Shown here one piece after another: positions 17,387 through 26,965 of a stretch of 48,990 bases of DNA (position 1 is the stretch's first letter; each line of letters begins with the position of its first letter). Both the position numbers and the translations under genes were made by a program. The DNA lies in the NCBI GenBank assembly GCA_963981505.1, contig CAXCEI010000007.1, positions 1-48,990 on the forward strand, given 5' to 3'. The DNA is from OPU3-GD-OMZ sp001901525 (GTDB lineage Bacteria > Pseudomonadota > Gammaproteobacteria > Methylococcales > Methylomonadaceae). The notes under the pieces are model-generated. The model saw only the letters and a program-made list of their open reading frames with translations. It was not told the origin of the DNA and searched no databases.

Positions 17387-18607
17387 ATGGACAAACAATT
17401 TGATGTCATTGTTGTGGGTGGCGGCATGGTGGGTGCAACGGTCGGTTGTGCGTTAGGCGATACCTCGTTAAAGGTAGGTGTTATTGAACAATCAATGCCG
17501 GCGGCTTTTAAGTTGGATCAGCCGCATGATTTAAGAGTTTCAGCTTTAAGTAAAGCCTCGCAGGCTATTTTTGAATCATTAGGTGTTTGGCCTGGGATTG
17601 TTGAGCGGCGAGCTTGTCCTTATAAACGGATGCGCGTTTGGGAGTTAAATGACGGCCCTGAGTTTAGAAGTCAAGATATTAATCAGCCTGAGTTAGGGTT
17701 TATTGTTGAGAATAGGGTCATTCAATTAGCGTTGCTGGAGCGGTTGCAGGGTTTCGCTAATGTTGAGTTGATATGCCCGGATAGGATTGCCAAGATTGAT
17801 TATGGTTCGGGTTTAACGACCATTGAGATGGAAAGTGGGCGGCTTTTTAAAACAAGGCTGTTGGTTGCGGCAGATGGGGGTAATTCAATAGTCAGGCAAA
17901 CCGTTGGTTTAGGCGTTAATAGTTGGGATTATGCGCAGCATGCGCTGGTTATTTATATTGAAACAGACTATGAACAGCAAGATATTACTTGGCAGCGTTT
18001 TGTTCCCAGTGGGCCGCAGGCTTTCCTACCATTAACCGGACGTTTTGGATCGGTTGTTTGGTATAACTCCCCGGATGAAGTTCGGCGTCTTAAGGCGTTG
18101 CCTAAACCCTTATTATTGGCTGAGTTACTCGCAAATTTCCCTGACTGCTTAGGGCCTGTCGGTCAGATTTTAGGGGTTGCTAGTTTTCCACTTAAACGTC
18201 AGCATGCATTAAGTTATGTTAAGACGGGGGTAGCATTGGTGGGTGATGCTGCACATATGATTAATCCTCTTGCTGGGCAAGGTGTCAATATCGGATTGCT
18301 CGATGCGGCAACGCTGGCAGAGGTCTTGGTTGCCGGTCATCATAACGATCAGGATATTGCTTCGTTAAAGGTTTTGAAGCGTTATGAGGATTTGCGTCGT
18401 GGTGAGAATCTGAAAATGATGAATGTGATGGAAGTATTTTATCGGGTTTTCAGTAATCAAATAGCACCGCTGCGGTTGTTGCGTAATGTTGGTTTGGGGT
18501 TTGCTGACCGCTTTACCCCTGCGCGGCATAAAGTGATGCGTCATGCCATGGGCTTGGAGGGTCGGCTACCTAAATTAGCAAAAGGGGAATCCATTGTAGA
18601 GCGGTAA
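17387..18607 (+). CDS. UbiH/UbiF/COQ6-family FAD hydroxylase of ubiquinone biosynthesis, UbiF-like
   Basis: The 406-residue flavoprotein would hydroxylate the aromatic ring of a ubiquinone precursor using O2, FAD and NAD(P)H. The N-terminal FAD fold is VIVVGGGMVGATVGCALG, the mid-protein motif is LLVAADGGNSIVRQ and the C-terminal FAD motif is GDAAHMINPLAGQGVNIG. The segments TWQRFVPSGPQAFLPL and VVWYNSP, and the LKRYEDLRR region, resemble UbiF (C6 hydroxylase) more than UbiH or UbiI. The exact ring position cannot be fixed from sequence alone, so no symbol is given. It reads away from gltB and lies 96 nt before tgt. Confidence 0.85.
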   Translation: MDKQFDVIVVGGGMVGATVGCALGDTSLKVGVIEQSMPAAFKLDQPHDLRVSALSKASQAIFESLGVWPGIVERRACPYKRMRVWELNDGPEFRSQDINQPELGFIVENRVIQLALLERLQGFANVELICPDRIAKIDYGSGLTTIEMESGRLFKTRLLVAADGGNSIVRQTVGLGVNSWDYAQHALVIYIETDYEQQDITWQRFVPSGPQAFLPLTGRFGSVVWYNSPDEVRRLKALPKPLLLAELLANFPDCLGPVGQILGVASFPLKRQHALSYVKTGVALVGDAAHMINPLAGQGVNIGLLDAATLAEVLVAGHHNDQDIASLKVLKRYEDLRRGENLKMMNVMEVFYRVFSNQIAPLRLLRNVGLGFADRFTPARHKVMRHAMGLEGRLPKLAKGESIVER

Positions 18608-18703
18608 GTGGCTTGGGTTTTTAGTGGTGGTTGTGGTTTTTTTTCGAGCAAGCGTGGCTCTATTTACGCTTAACTTTCTGAATGGTCTTTTCAGGATATA
18701 GCA

Positions 18704-19819
18704 ATGAGATTTCAGTTAAAAAATAGTGATGGGATGGCAAGGCGGGGCGAGTTGCAGTTTGATCGCGGCAGTATTCAGACGCCAGCATTTATGCCTGTGG
18801 GGACTTATGGCACAGTGAAGTCACTGACACCGCATGAGTTAACAGAATTGGGTGCTGAAATTGTTTTAGGAAATACCTTTCATTTAATGTTGAGACCGGG
18901 ATTGGAGGTGATGGCCAAGCACGGTGATTTGCATGATTTTATGGCCTGGGAAGGACCTATTTTGACTGATTCAGGTGGGTTTCAGGTTTTTAGTTTAGGT
19001 GAGTTGCGCAAAATATCAGAGCAGGGTGTTACCTTTAGCTCGCCGGTTAATGGCGATCAGATTTTTATGGGGCCTGAAGAATCAATGGCTGTTCAAAAGG
19101 CGCTGGGATCAGACATCGTGATGATTTTTGATGAATGTACACCCTATCCGGTGACTAAAGAAGTGGCCGCTGAATCTATGCGATTGTCATTGCGTTGGGC
19201 GCAGCGGAGTAAAGTAGCGCACGGTGATAGTTTGTCGGCTTTATTTGGTATTGTTCAAGGCGGTATGTTTAGTGACTTACGGGAAGAGTCGTTAACGGGT
19301 TTAATTGACATGGGTTTTGATGGTTATGCGATTGGTGGGCTTTCAGTGGGGGAACCTAAACCTGAAATGATGCGGATGTTAGATGCGATTGCAGATCGTA
19401 TGCCGAAGGATAAGCCGCGTTATTTGATGGGTGTGGGTACGCCTGAGGATTTAGTTGAGGGTGTTCGGCGTGGGATTGATATGTTTGATTGTGTGATGCC
19501 AACACGTAATGCTCGAAACGGTCATTTATTTACCAGTAAAGGGGTGGTGCGCATTCGTAATAGTCGTTATCAGTTTGATAATGGTCCTGTAGATAATGGG
19601 TGCCAGTGCTACACCTGTCGTCATTTTTCAGTGTCTTATCTCAGGCATTTGGATAAATGCGGTGAAATGCTTGGGTCAAGGTTGAATACGATTCATAATT
19701 TGTATTATTACCTCAGTCTAATGGCGCAATTGCGGGAAGCAATAGCAGCAGAAGATTTAGAGCGATTTGTAATAAATTTTTATCAACAACAGGGTAAAGT
19801 GGCTCCTGATGTGGCATAA
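18704..19819 (+). CDS. tgt: Queuine tRNA-ribosyltransferase (tRNA-guanine transglycosylase)
   Basis: Tgt swaps guanine-34 for preQ1 in tRNAs with GUN anticodons, an early step of queuosine modification. The 371-residue length is normal. DSGGFQVFSLGELRKI carries the catalytic/substrate-binding Asp region, GGLSVGEP and MPTRNARNGHLFT are classic active-site segments, and Zn ligands are Cys300, Cys302, Cys305 and His331. The usual neighbour queA is absent. Downstream, yajC-secD-secF follow as in many Proteobacteria. Confidence 0.97.
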   Translation: MRFQLKNSDGMARRGELQFDRGSIQTPAFMPVGTYGTVKSLTPHELTELGAEIVLGNTFHLMLRPGLEVMAKHGDLHDFMAWEGPILTDSGGFQVFSLGELRKISEQGVTFSSPVNGDQIFMGPEESMAVQKALGSDIVMIFDECTPYPVTKEVAAESMRLSLRWAQRSKVAHGDSLSALFGIVQGGMFSDLREESLTGLIDMGFDGYAIGGLSVGEPKPEMMRMLDAIADRMPKDKPRYLMGVGTPEDLVEGVRRGIDMFDCVMPTRNARNGHLFTSKGVVRIRNSRYQFDNGPVDNGCQCYTCRHFSVSYLRHLDKCGEMLGSRLNTIHNLYYYLSLMAQLREAIAAEDLERFVINFYQQQGKVAPDVA

Positions 19820-19869
19820 TAGATCGTTTTTTTCAATCAATCTAATTTTTTAAAGAGTGGGTATAGACA

Positions 19870-20238
19870 ATGAGTTTTTTTATTTCTGACGCATTAGCTG
19901 TTGGTGAAACAGTTGCAGCGGGAGCGGCTGCAGTAGAAGGTCCAGGATGGCAGGGTTTGGCTTTTCCTTTAGGGATTTTGTTTTTTTTCTATATTTTATT
20001 TATTCGACCACAACAAAAGAAAGGCAAAGAGCAGAAGAAAATGATCGTTGCCTTAACGAAAGGGGCTGAAGTGGTTACTAACGGTGGAATGTTGGGCCGA
20101 GTGGTGAGTCTGGATGATAATTTTGTGCAGTTAGATGTTGGTAACAACATGATTGTGCAAATACAAAGGCAAGCCGTTCAAAATTTGATGCCTAAAGGTA
20201 CCTTTAAAGTTCAAAGTAAGCGATTAAATAATTCATAA
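19870..20238 (+). CDS. yajC: Preprotein translocase accessory subunit YajC
   Basis: The 122-residue single-pass inner-membrane protein associates with SecDF and helps Sec-dependent export. A hydrophobic segment at about residues 33-48 is followed by the family signature IRPQQKKGKEQKK. A small soluble domain (VVTNGGMLGRV and DVGNNMIVQIQRQAV) comes next. It lies 50 nt after tgt and upstream of secD. A hairpin with a T-run in the yajC-secD gap may modulate read-through. Confidence 0.95.
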   Translation: MSFFISDALAVGETVAAGAAAVEGPGWQGLAFPLGILFFFYILFIRPQQKKGKEQKKMIVALTKGAEVVTNGGMLGRVVSLDDNFVQLDVGNNMIVQIQRQAVQNLMPKGTFKVQSKRLNNS

Positions 20239-20259
20239 GTCGTCTCTTCGGAACATTTT

Positions 20260-20307
20260 CCCTTATGACGGGCATGTTAATGCTCAGCGTAAGGGTCTCG
20301 TTTTTTT
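20260..20307 (+). terminator. Terminator- or attenuator-like hairpin between yajC and secD
   Basis: CCCTTA (20260-20265) pairs with TAAGGG (20290-20295). An inner GCAT/ATGC hairpin (20272-20275 with 20280-20283) sits inside, and seven T residues follow at 20301-20307. The stem is imperfect, so partial termination between yajC and secDF seems more likely than a hard stop. Confidence 0.45.
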
Positions 20308-20335
20308 ATGAATTAAATTTGTTTTTGGAATTACT

Positions 20336-22183
20336 ATGCAGAACAGTTTCCCTCTTTGGAAAAATTTATTTATTGTCCTAGTTTTGGGCTTGGGTTTACT
20401 TTATGCGTTGCCAAATATCTATGGTGACGATCCTTCAGTTCAGATTTCTTCAACGCGAAGCACTCAACTCAATGAAGATCAGCGCGATTTAATAGAAAAA
20501 ACATTAAGTGCGCAAGGTATTACGGCAAAGGCGATCGAATTTAGTGGTGATCGGATATTGGTTCGTCTGGAAAACCTTGATGATCAGATAAAGGCAGCAG
20601 ATTATTTAAAGGTTGCTTTAGGGCGAGGGTTTACGACCGCTTTGAATTTGGCTCCGGCGACACCGGCATGGTTACGTGCTATTGCTGCAGAACCTATGTA
20701 TTTGGGCTTGGATTTACGTGGCGGGGTTCATTTCTTGCTTGAGGTCGATATGGATGCGGCAGTCAAACAAGCAGAGGAACGTTATGTCGGTGATATTCGA
20801 GGGGCATTACGGGCTGAGAAAATTCGCTATGCTTCGATTGCTAAGGTTAATGACTTTGTTCAAGTTAAATTAAAATCAGAAGTCGATGCGGCTAATGCAA
20901 AAGCGGTATTAGGTACTGAGTTTAGAAATCTTAAATTGAGTGATGGTAAAGAGTTATTTGTTATTGAAGCACGCATTTCCATAGACGAGAAAACACAAAT
21001 AAAGAAATTTGCATTGGCTCAGAATATGACAACGCTGCGAAACCGGGTCAATGAACTGGGTGTTGCAGAACCTATTATTCAACAGCAGGGAGACGCACGG
21101 ATTGTTGTGCAGTTGCCGGGCGTGCAAGATACGACGCGTGCTAAAGAGATTCTTGGTGCAACTGCATCGTTGGAATTTAGAATGGTTGATGTTAAACACG
21201 ATGTTCAACTTGCAGCCAAAGGAAAGCAGACGATTGGTTCACGGTTATATCATGAACGTAATGGTCAGCCGATTCTTTTAAAACGTCAGATTATTGTTAC
21301 CGGCGATCAAATCGTTGATGCTTCTTCAGGGCTTGACCAAAATAATTCCGCAGCGGTTTATATTACCTTAGATGGGATTGGAGCCAAGAAAATGGGGCGT
21401 ACAACCCGTGATAATATTGGGAAACCCATGGCGGTTGTGTTTATTGAAAATAAGGTTGAAACACGTATAGCTAACGGTAAGAAGGTGCGCCATAAAGAAA
21501 AACTTGAAGAAGTGATTAATGTCGCAACTATTCAAGGGGTATTTAGTAAAAGGTTTCAAATTACCGGTTTAGACAGTACTACAGAAGCCCGTAATTTAGC
21601 TTTATTATTACGAGCAGGTGCGCTAGCTGCTCCGATTGAGATTGTTGAAGAGCGAACAGTTGGTCCGAGTTTAGGACAGGATAATATTGACCAAGGCACA
21701 CTGTCGGTTATGGTTGGTTTTGCATTAGTGCTTGTCTTTATGGCGTTTTATTACAAAGTGTTTGGCTTGGTTGCCAATGTGGCATTAGCCTTTAATTTGA
21801 TAATTATTGTTGCATTGCTGTCAATGATTCAGGCAACCCTGACATTACCGGGGATTGCGGGTATTGTTTTAACCGTGGGTATGGCGGTAGATGCAAATGT
21901 CCTTATTTTTGAGCGGATTCGTGAAGAATTACGCAATGGTAATTCTCCGCAAGCCAGTATTTATGCAGGCTATGAAAAAGCATTTGGTACTATTTTTGAT
22001 GCCAATATTACAACACTGCTCGTTGCATTGGTCTTATTTGGCTTTGGTACTGGGCCGATTAAGGGTTTTGCAGTCACATTATCGCTTGGAATTATGACCT
22101 CTATGTTTACAGCAATTATGGGAACACGGATGATGATTAATTTAATATACGGCAAGCAGCGAGTAGAGCGCTTGTCACTGTAG
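20336..22183 (+). CDS. secD: Protein translocase subunit SecD
   Basis: SecD forms with SecF the RND-like, proton-driven complex that completes export of Sec substrates at the periplasmic face. The 615-residue length is typical of the gammaproteobacterial form. There is an N-terminal TM segment (about residues 8-26), a large periplasmic P1 domain with LGLDLRGGVHFLLEVD, the P1 base and the RAGALAAPIEIVEERTVGPSLG linker. Five further C-terminal TM segments include the conserved GMAVDANVLIFERIREE. It lies 49 nt upstream of secF. Confidence 0.97.
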   Translation: MQNSFPLWKNLFIVLVLGLGLLYALPNIYGDDPSVQISSTRSTQLNEDQRDLIEKTLSAQGITAKAIEFSGDRILVRLENLDDQIKAADYLKVALGRGFTTALNLAPATPAWLRAIAAEPMYLGLDLRGGVHFLLEVDMDAAVKQAEERYVGDIRGALRAEKIRYASIAKVNDFVQVKLKSEVDAANAKAVLGTEFRNLKLSDGKELFVIEARISIDEKTQIKKFALAQNMTTLRNRVNELGVAEPIIQQQGDARIVVQLPGVQDTTRAKEILGATASLEFRMVDVKHDVQLAAKGKQTIGSRLYHERNGQPILLKRQIIVTGDQIVDASSGLDQNNSAAVYITLDGIGAKKMGRTTRDNIGKPMAVVFIENKVETRIANGKKVRHKEKLEEVINVATIQGVFSKRFQITGLDSTTEARNLALLLRAGALAAPIEIVEERTVGPSLGQDNIDQGTLSVMVGFALVLVFMAFYYKVFGLVANVALAFNLIIIVALLSMIQATLTLPGIAGIVLTVGMAVDANVLIFERIREELRNGNSPQASIYAGYEKAFGTIFDANITTLLVALVLFGFGTGPIKGFAVTLSLGIMTSMFTAIMGTRMMINLIYGKQRVERLSL

Positions 22184-22232
22184 TTATTTTGAACGTTAAG
22201 TAACTTTAATTAAGGCTAGGAAAATATTTCAT

Positions 22233-23165
22233 ATGGTCATGTTAAAACAAAATTTTGATTTTATAAGTAAACGAAAAATCGCTTTAGTCGGTTCGGGTTT
22301 GTTGCTACTTATTTCGATGGTGTCATTGGTTGTCAATGGCCTGAAGTTAGGAATTGACTTTACGGGGGGGACATTAATTGAGGTTGGCTATAGTGAAATA
22401 GTTGAGCTTGATAGTATTCGTTCTGCCTTAGAAGCTCATGAATTCGGTGATGCGACGGTGCAGCATTTCGGAACGGCCAAAGATGTGTTAATCCGAATTA
22501 AACCGCGTGAAGGTGTTAATCATTCGCAAGCCAGTGTTCAAGTTTTGAATGCGATCAATAGTTCTTCGGAACAAATAGCTGATTTGAGACGGGTCGAGTT
22601 TGTTGGACCTCAAGTCGGGGATGAGTTGGCGGAAGACGGTGGTCTGGCGTTATTGTATTCAATCTTTGGTATTTTGATTTATGTCGCGTGGCGATTTGAA
22701 TATAAATTTGCTTTGGGGTCAGTGGCGGCATTGATTCATGATGTTGTTATTACACTAGGCTTTTTTTCTGTTCTTGGGTTAGAGTTTGATTTAACGGTAT
22801 TAGCCGCTATTTTGGCCGTTATCGGGTATTCATTAAACGACACTATTGTTGTTTATGATCGGATACGGGAGAACTTTAGAAATCTTAGGAAAGGAACACC
22901 GCAGGTTATTTTAAATAATTCATTAAATCAGACATTGAGCCGGACGTTGATGACATCACTCACAACTATGCTGGTACTAATTGCCTTAGCCTTTTTAGGC
23001 GGTGAGATTATTCATAATTTTGCTATCGCATTATTAGTGGGTGTTTTGACGGGAACTTATTCGTCTATATTTATTGCAAGCCCCGTTGTGTTGGCGCTGG
23101 GTGTTCGTAAAGAGGATTTGATGTTACCCGAGAAAGAAGGGGAGGATATTAATAATCATCCGTAG
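22233..23165 (+). CDS. secF: Protein translocase subunit SecF
   Basis: SecF is the partner of SecD in the inner-membrane export motor. The 310-residue product shows an N-terminal TM segment, the GIDFTGGTLIEV motif and five C-terminal TM segments carrying VIGYSLNDTIVVYDRIREN, the SecF counterpart of the proton-relay region. The start at 22233 follows AAGGCTAGGA. An in-frame ATG six nt further on is an equally possible start. ndk follows after 42 nt. Confidence 0.96.
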   Translation: MVMLKQNFDFISKRKIALVGSGLLLLISMVSLVVNGLKLGIDFTGGTLIEVGYSEIVELDSIRSALEAHEFGDATVQHFGTAKDVLIRIKPREGVNHSQASVQVLNAINSSSEQIADLRRVEFVGPQVGDELAEDGGLALLYSIFGILIYVAWRFEYKFALGSVAALIHDVVITLGFFSVLGLEFDLTVLAAILAVIGYSLNDTIVVYDRIRENFRNLRKGTPQVILNNSLNQTLSRTLMTSLTTMLVLIALAFLGGEIIHNFAIALLVGVLTGTYSSIFIASPVVLALGVRKEDLMLPEKEGEDINNHP

Positions 23166-23207
23166 GGACATTGTTAAAAATTAAATTTTTTTATTTTGGA
23201 GAGATAA

Positions 23208-23639
23208 ATGGCAGTTGAACGTACGTTTTCTATTGTAAAGCCTGATGCAGTCGCTAAAAATGTAATCGGTGATATTTACAGTCGTTTTGAAAAAAATGGC
23301 TTGCGCATTGTTGCATCAAAGATGTTGCATTTGACTCAAGAACAAGCGGAAGGATTTTATGCAGTACATAGCGAGCGTCCTTTTTTTAATGATCTGGTTT
23401 CTTTCATGATTTCAGGACCCGTGGTGGTTCAGGTTCTGGAAGGTGAAAATGCAGTTTTAAAAAATAGAGAATTAATGGGTGCAACCAATCCAGCGGAAGC
23501 TGATGCCGGTACTATTCGTGCTGATTTTGCAGAGAGTATCGATGAAAATGCTGTCCATGGTTCAGATGCGTTAGAAACAGCAGCAGAAGAAATTGCGTTC
23601 TTTTTTAATGACGATGAACTCTGTAACAGAACCCGTTAA
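23208..23639 (+). CDS. ndk: Nucleoside-diphosphate kinase
   Basis: Ndk balances nucleoside triphosphate pools by phospho-transfer through a histidine. The 143-residue length is standard. The N-terminus ERTFSIVKPDAV, the active-site His117 in NAVHGSD and the C-terminal EIAFFFNDDELC are all typical, so the reading frame is complete. GGAGAG precedes the start. The last codons overlap the start region of rlmN in another frame. Confidence 0.97.
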   Translation: MAVERTFSIVKPDAVAKNVIGDIYSRFEKNGLRIVASKMLHLTQEQAEGFYAVHSERPFFNDLVSFMISGPVVVQVLEGENAVLKNRELMGATNPAEADAGTIRADFAESIDENAVHGSDALETAAEEIAFFFNDDELCNRTR

Positions 23640-24735
23640 GCGCAATTTTGACAACCTGCTTGATTTTGACAAGAAGGGGTTAGAAGCGTATTTCTCGAAA
23701 ATAGGTGAAAAACCCTTTCGTGCAAAACAATTGCTTAAATGGCTTTATCAGGCGGGGGTGACTGATTTTGATGAAATGACCGATTTAAGTAAGTCACTTA
23801 GAACTTACTTAAAAGAGCATTGCATGATCAACTTTCCTGAGATAGTTTTTGAGAAGGTGGCGACAGATGGCACGGTTAAATGGGTCTTAAAAATGGCTTG
23901 TGGGAACCGTGTTGAAACGGTTTTTATTCCTGAGGAAAAACGCGGGACCTTGTGTGTGTCATCACAAGTGGGGTGTGCGTTAGCCTGTTCTTTTTGTTCA
24001 ACAGCCCAACAAGGGTTTAATCGGAATTTAACGACTGCTGAAATTATTGGTCAATTATGGGTTGCGAATCATCGACTGGGTGATGAGTCTAGAATAACCA
24101 ATGTGGTCATGATGGGCATGGGTGAACCCTTGCTTAATTTTGATAATACTGTCAAAGCAGTCAATTTAATGTTGGATGATTGCGCTTATGGGTTATCAAA
24201 ACGGCGGGTTACCGTGAGTACTTCAGGTGTGGTTCCAGCTATGTATCGTTTATCAGCAGCTTGCGATGTCAGTGTGGCGGTATCGTTACATGCTCCTAAT
24301 GATGTCTTACGGAATGAGTTGGTTCCGATTAATCAGAAGTATCCCTTAGCGCAACTCATGGAGGCCTGTCAGGATGTAGTTAAACATTCACCGCGAGGTT
24401 TTATAACTTTCGAGTATGTGATGCTTGATGGCGTGAATGATACATTTTCAGATGCACGCGCGTTAGTTAAATTATTAAAAAACGTGCCTTGTAAAATGAA
24501 TCTAATTCCATTTAACCCGTTCCCAAATTCGGGTTACGAATGTTCAAAAGCAAGTGCTATTGAGGCCTTTAGAAGAATTTTACATAAAGCCGGAATAATC
24601 ACAACCGTCAGAAAAACACGGGGTGAGGATATTGATGCTGCGTGTGGCCAGTTAGTCGGAAAGGTGGCCGATAAAAGTCGGCGGCAAGTTAAATTAGCGA
24701 AAAATCGTGTCAATGTCGAACCCCTTTCGGGTTGA
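23614..24735 (+). CDS. rlmN: Dual-specificity RNA methyltransferase RlmN
   Basis: RlmN is a radical-SAM enzyme that methylates C2 of A2503 in 23S rRNA and A37 of some tRNAs. The CxxxCxxC cluster motif is Cys121, Cys125 and Cys128 (CALACSFC). MMGMGEPLLNFD and the late Cys of DAACGQL (the methyl-carrying/catalytic Cys region) are visible. I choose the ATG at 23614 because the distance to NLLDF matches the family N-terminus; this overlaps ndk by 26 nt. In-frame alternatives are ATG 23608 and TTG 23593, the last having an AGAAG ribosome-binding-like stretch. Confidence 0.95.
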   Translation: MNSVTEPVKRNFDNLLDFDKKGLEAYFSKIGEKPFRAKQLLKWLYQAGVTDFDEMTDLSKSLRTYLKEHCMINFPEIVFEKVATDGTVKWVLKMACGNRVETVFIPEEKRGTLCVSSQVGCALACSFCSTAQQGFNRNLTTAEIIGQLWVANHRLGDESRITNVVMMGMGEPLLNFDNTVKAVNLMLDDCAYGLSKRRVTVSTSGVVPAMYRLSAACDVSVAVSLHAPNDVLRNELVPINQKYPLAQLMEACQDVVKHSPRGFITFEYVMLDGVNDTFSDARALVKLLKNVPCKMNLIPFNPFPNSGYECSKASAIEAFRRILHKAGIITTVRKTRGEDIDAACGQLVGKVADKSRRQVKLAKNRVNVEPLSG

Positions 24736-24769
24736 CCTTTTAGTTCAAGAGTGATCATTACTGAAAATT

Positions 24770-25534
24770 ATGGCTAAATTAAATAACGATTTTTTTAATT
24801 TAAAGGGATGGTTTATTTTAGCGCTAGTATTTTTTCTGACCGCCTGCGCTGCAACCGATGCTAGAAATAAAGAAAAACGCAAGACAGATGCACAACTCTA
24901 TATTGATTTGGGTCTTCGTTATATGGAAATGGGTGATTACCGCGTTGCGTTAACGAAGTTGAACAAGGCCCATGCCGTTGATGATGAAAATTTCGCAAGT
25001 CACAACGCACTGGCTATTTTTTATGAAACGACGGGTAAGAAGGAATTAGCCGTGCCCTATTATAAACGTGCGTTGAGTCTCGCTCCTGACAACCCAAGTG
25101 TATTAAATAATTACGGACGTTTTTTGTGTCAGCACGGGGACGTTGATAATGGCTTTGAGATGCTCATCAAAGCTGCTGAATTGCCTTTTAATAACCGCTC
25201 GTGGTTGTCTTATAGTAATGCTGGGCGCTGTCAACTCATTAAAGGGAATCAACAACTTGCTGAAAAAAACTTTTTACAAGCAATTACGCGAAATAATAGT
25301 TTTGCGCCGGCTTTATTTGAATTAGCGACACTTAATTATGTGCGCCAAGAGTTTCTTTCAGCACGTAACTATATTGAGCAATTTTTCACAGTTAATTTTG
25401 AAACAGCGGCTTCAGTTTTGTTGGCATATAAGATCGAAAACCAGTTGGGTCGATTAACGGCCGCGGAACATTATCGCCAGATTTTAAAGAAAAATTTTCC
25501 AGCGTCGAAAGAAGCCCAATCGTTGGTGAAATAA
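24770..25534 (+). CDS. pilW: Type IV pilus biogenesis TPR lipoprotein PilW/PilF
   Basis: The 254-residue outer-membrane lipoprotein is needed in the family for assembly or stability of the pilus secretin. The signal ends in the lipobox LTAC with lipidated Cys26. Tandem TPR repeats follow from about residue 40 (LYIDLGLRYMEMGDYRVAL, ASHNALAIFYETTGK and later units) to near the C-terminus. It sits 34 nt after rlmN, as in many Gammaproteobacteria. The usual next genes rodZ and ispG are absent and hisS follows directly. Confidence 0.9.
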   Translation: MAKLNNDFFNLKGWFILALVFFLTACAATDARNKEKRKTDAQLYIDLGLRYMEMGDYRVALTKLNKAHAVDDENFASHNALAIFYETTGKKELAVPYYKRALSLAPDNPSVLNNYGRFLCQHGDVDNGFEMLIKAAELPFNNRSWLSYSNAGRCQLIKGNQQLAEKNFLQAITRNNSFAPALFELATLNYVRQEFLSARNYIEQFFTVNFETAASVLLAYKIENQLGRLTAAEHYRQILKKNFPASKEAQSLVK

Positions 25535-25609
25535 ATAATAACATTCAACGGAAGAGTTGTATTTGAACAATACTACTTTTAATGTATTGAAAATAAATTA
25601 GATAGGTTT

Positions 25610-26917
25610 ATGGCAAAGAATATTCAAGCAGTAAGAGGGATGCATGATGTACTCCCTGAGCAAACGCAAAGCTGGCAACGTGTTGAGAAGGTGTTTCAAC
25701 AGGTTTTAGCCAGTTATGGTTATCAGGAAATCCGTTTGCCTATTGTGGAGAAAACTGAACTGTTTAATCGGTCAATTGGTGAAGTTACGGATATTGTTGA
25801 AAAAGAGATGTATACCTTCAATGATCGTAACGGTGATTCATTGACATTAAGACCTGAAGGGACAGCGGGGTGTCTTCGAGCCGGTATTGAGCATGGCTTG
25901 CTCCATAACCAAATTCAGCGGCTATGGTATTACGGACCTATGTTTCGTCATGAACGGCCACAAAAAGGTCGTTATCGACAATTTTATCAGTTAGGGGTAG
26001 AAACATACGGTATGGCGGGTCCTGATATTGATGCTGAGATAATTGTTCTTGGGCATCGATTATGGACTCAGTTAGGAATAAGAGATAAATTAGAGTTGCA
26101 ATTGAATACTTTGGGTTCAAAGGAAGAGCGGCAACATTACAGGGAAAAACTGGTTGTCTATTTTTCAAAACATATTGCTTCATTGGATGACGACAGTCGG
26201 CGCCGATTACAGACCAATCCGCTGAGGATTCTTGACAGTAAAAATCCTGAAGTACAGGCTCTGGTCGAACAGGCACCGGCCTTAATGGAATCTCTGGGGG
26301 ATGAGAGCCTGCAACATTTTAAAGGCCTCACCCAGCTATTGGATGAGATGGGTATTGACTATAAAATTAATTGTCGGTTGGTCCGTGGGCTTGATTATTA
26401 TGGGCATACTGTTTTTGAGTGGGTAACAAATGATTTAGGCGCACAGGGAACTGTTTGTGCTGGCGGGCGCTATGATAGTTTGGTTGAACAATTAGGGGCT
26501 CGTAGTTCTTCTGCAATTGGCTTTGCTATGGGTATGGAGCGATTAATGGCCTTAGTTGAGATGCTTGATGAGGAATCTAGCCCGAAGCGTCGTTCAATTG
26601 ATGTTTTTATGATCTGTGTAGGTGATAAGTCGCGAGCCGTTGGGATGGTTCTAGCGGAAACATTGAGAGATCAATTGCCAACACTGAAATTACAGGTCCA
26701 TTGCGGGGGCGGTAGTTTTAAGAGTCAGTTTAAGAAAGCGGATAAAAGTGGTGCTGAAGTCGCTTTAATTATAGGTGATGACGAAGTCGCAAATGGTGAG
26801 GTTGGTGTGAAATCACTTCGAATACAACAGGATCAAAATAATATGGCCCCAAAAGAGGTCGGTATGTACCTAGAAAAGGCATTGGATATTGCGCGTCGTG
26901 ACGGGCGATCTTTTTGA
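25610..26917 (+). CDS. hisS: Histidyl-tRNA synthetase
   Basis: This class II aminoacyl-tRNA synthetase charges tRNA-His. The 435-residue length is normal. Motif 2 lies in YYGPMFRHERPQKGRYRQFYQ, the histidine-specific signature is VRGLDYYGHTVFEW and motif 3 is AIGFAMGMERLMAL. The C-terminal anticodon-binding domain spans about residues 330-425. It is embedded in the pilW-hisS-yfgM-bamB-der cluster. Confidence 0.98.
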   Translation: MAKNIQAVRGMHDVLPEQTQSWQRVEKVFQQVLASYGYQEIRLPIVEKTELFNRSIGEVTDIVEKEMYTFNDRNGDSLTLRPEGTAGCLRAGIEHGLLHNQIQRLWYYGPMFRHERPQKGRYRQFYQLGVETYGMAGPDIDAEIIVLGHRLWTQLGIRDKLELQLNTLGSKEERQHYREKLVVYFSKHIASLDDDSRRRLQTNPLRILDSKNPEVQALVEQAPALMESLGDESLQHFKGLTQLLDEMGIDYKINCRLVRGLDYYGHTVFEWVTNDLGAQGTVCAGGRYDSLVEQLGARSSSAIGFAMGMERLMALVEMLDEESSPKRRSIDVFMICVGDKSRAVGMVLAETLRDQLPTLKLQVHCGGGSFKSQFKKADKSGAEVALIIGDDEVANGEVGVKSLRIQQDQNNMAPKEVGMYLEKALDIARRDGRSF

Positions 26918-26965
26918 ATGTCTATTATTTGAATAACAGTTTTTTAAAATTAAGGTAAAGCAGAC

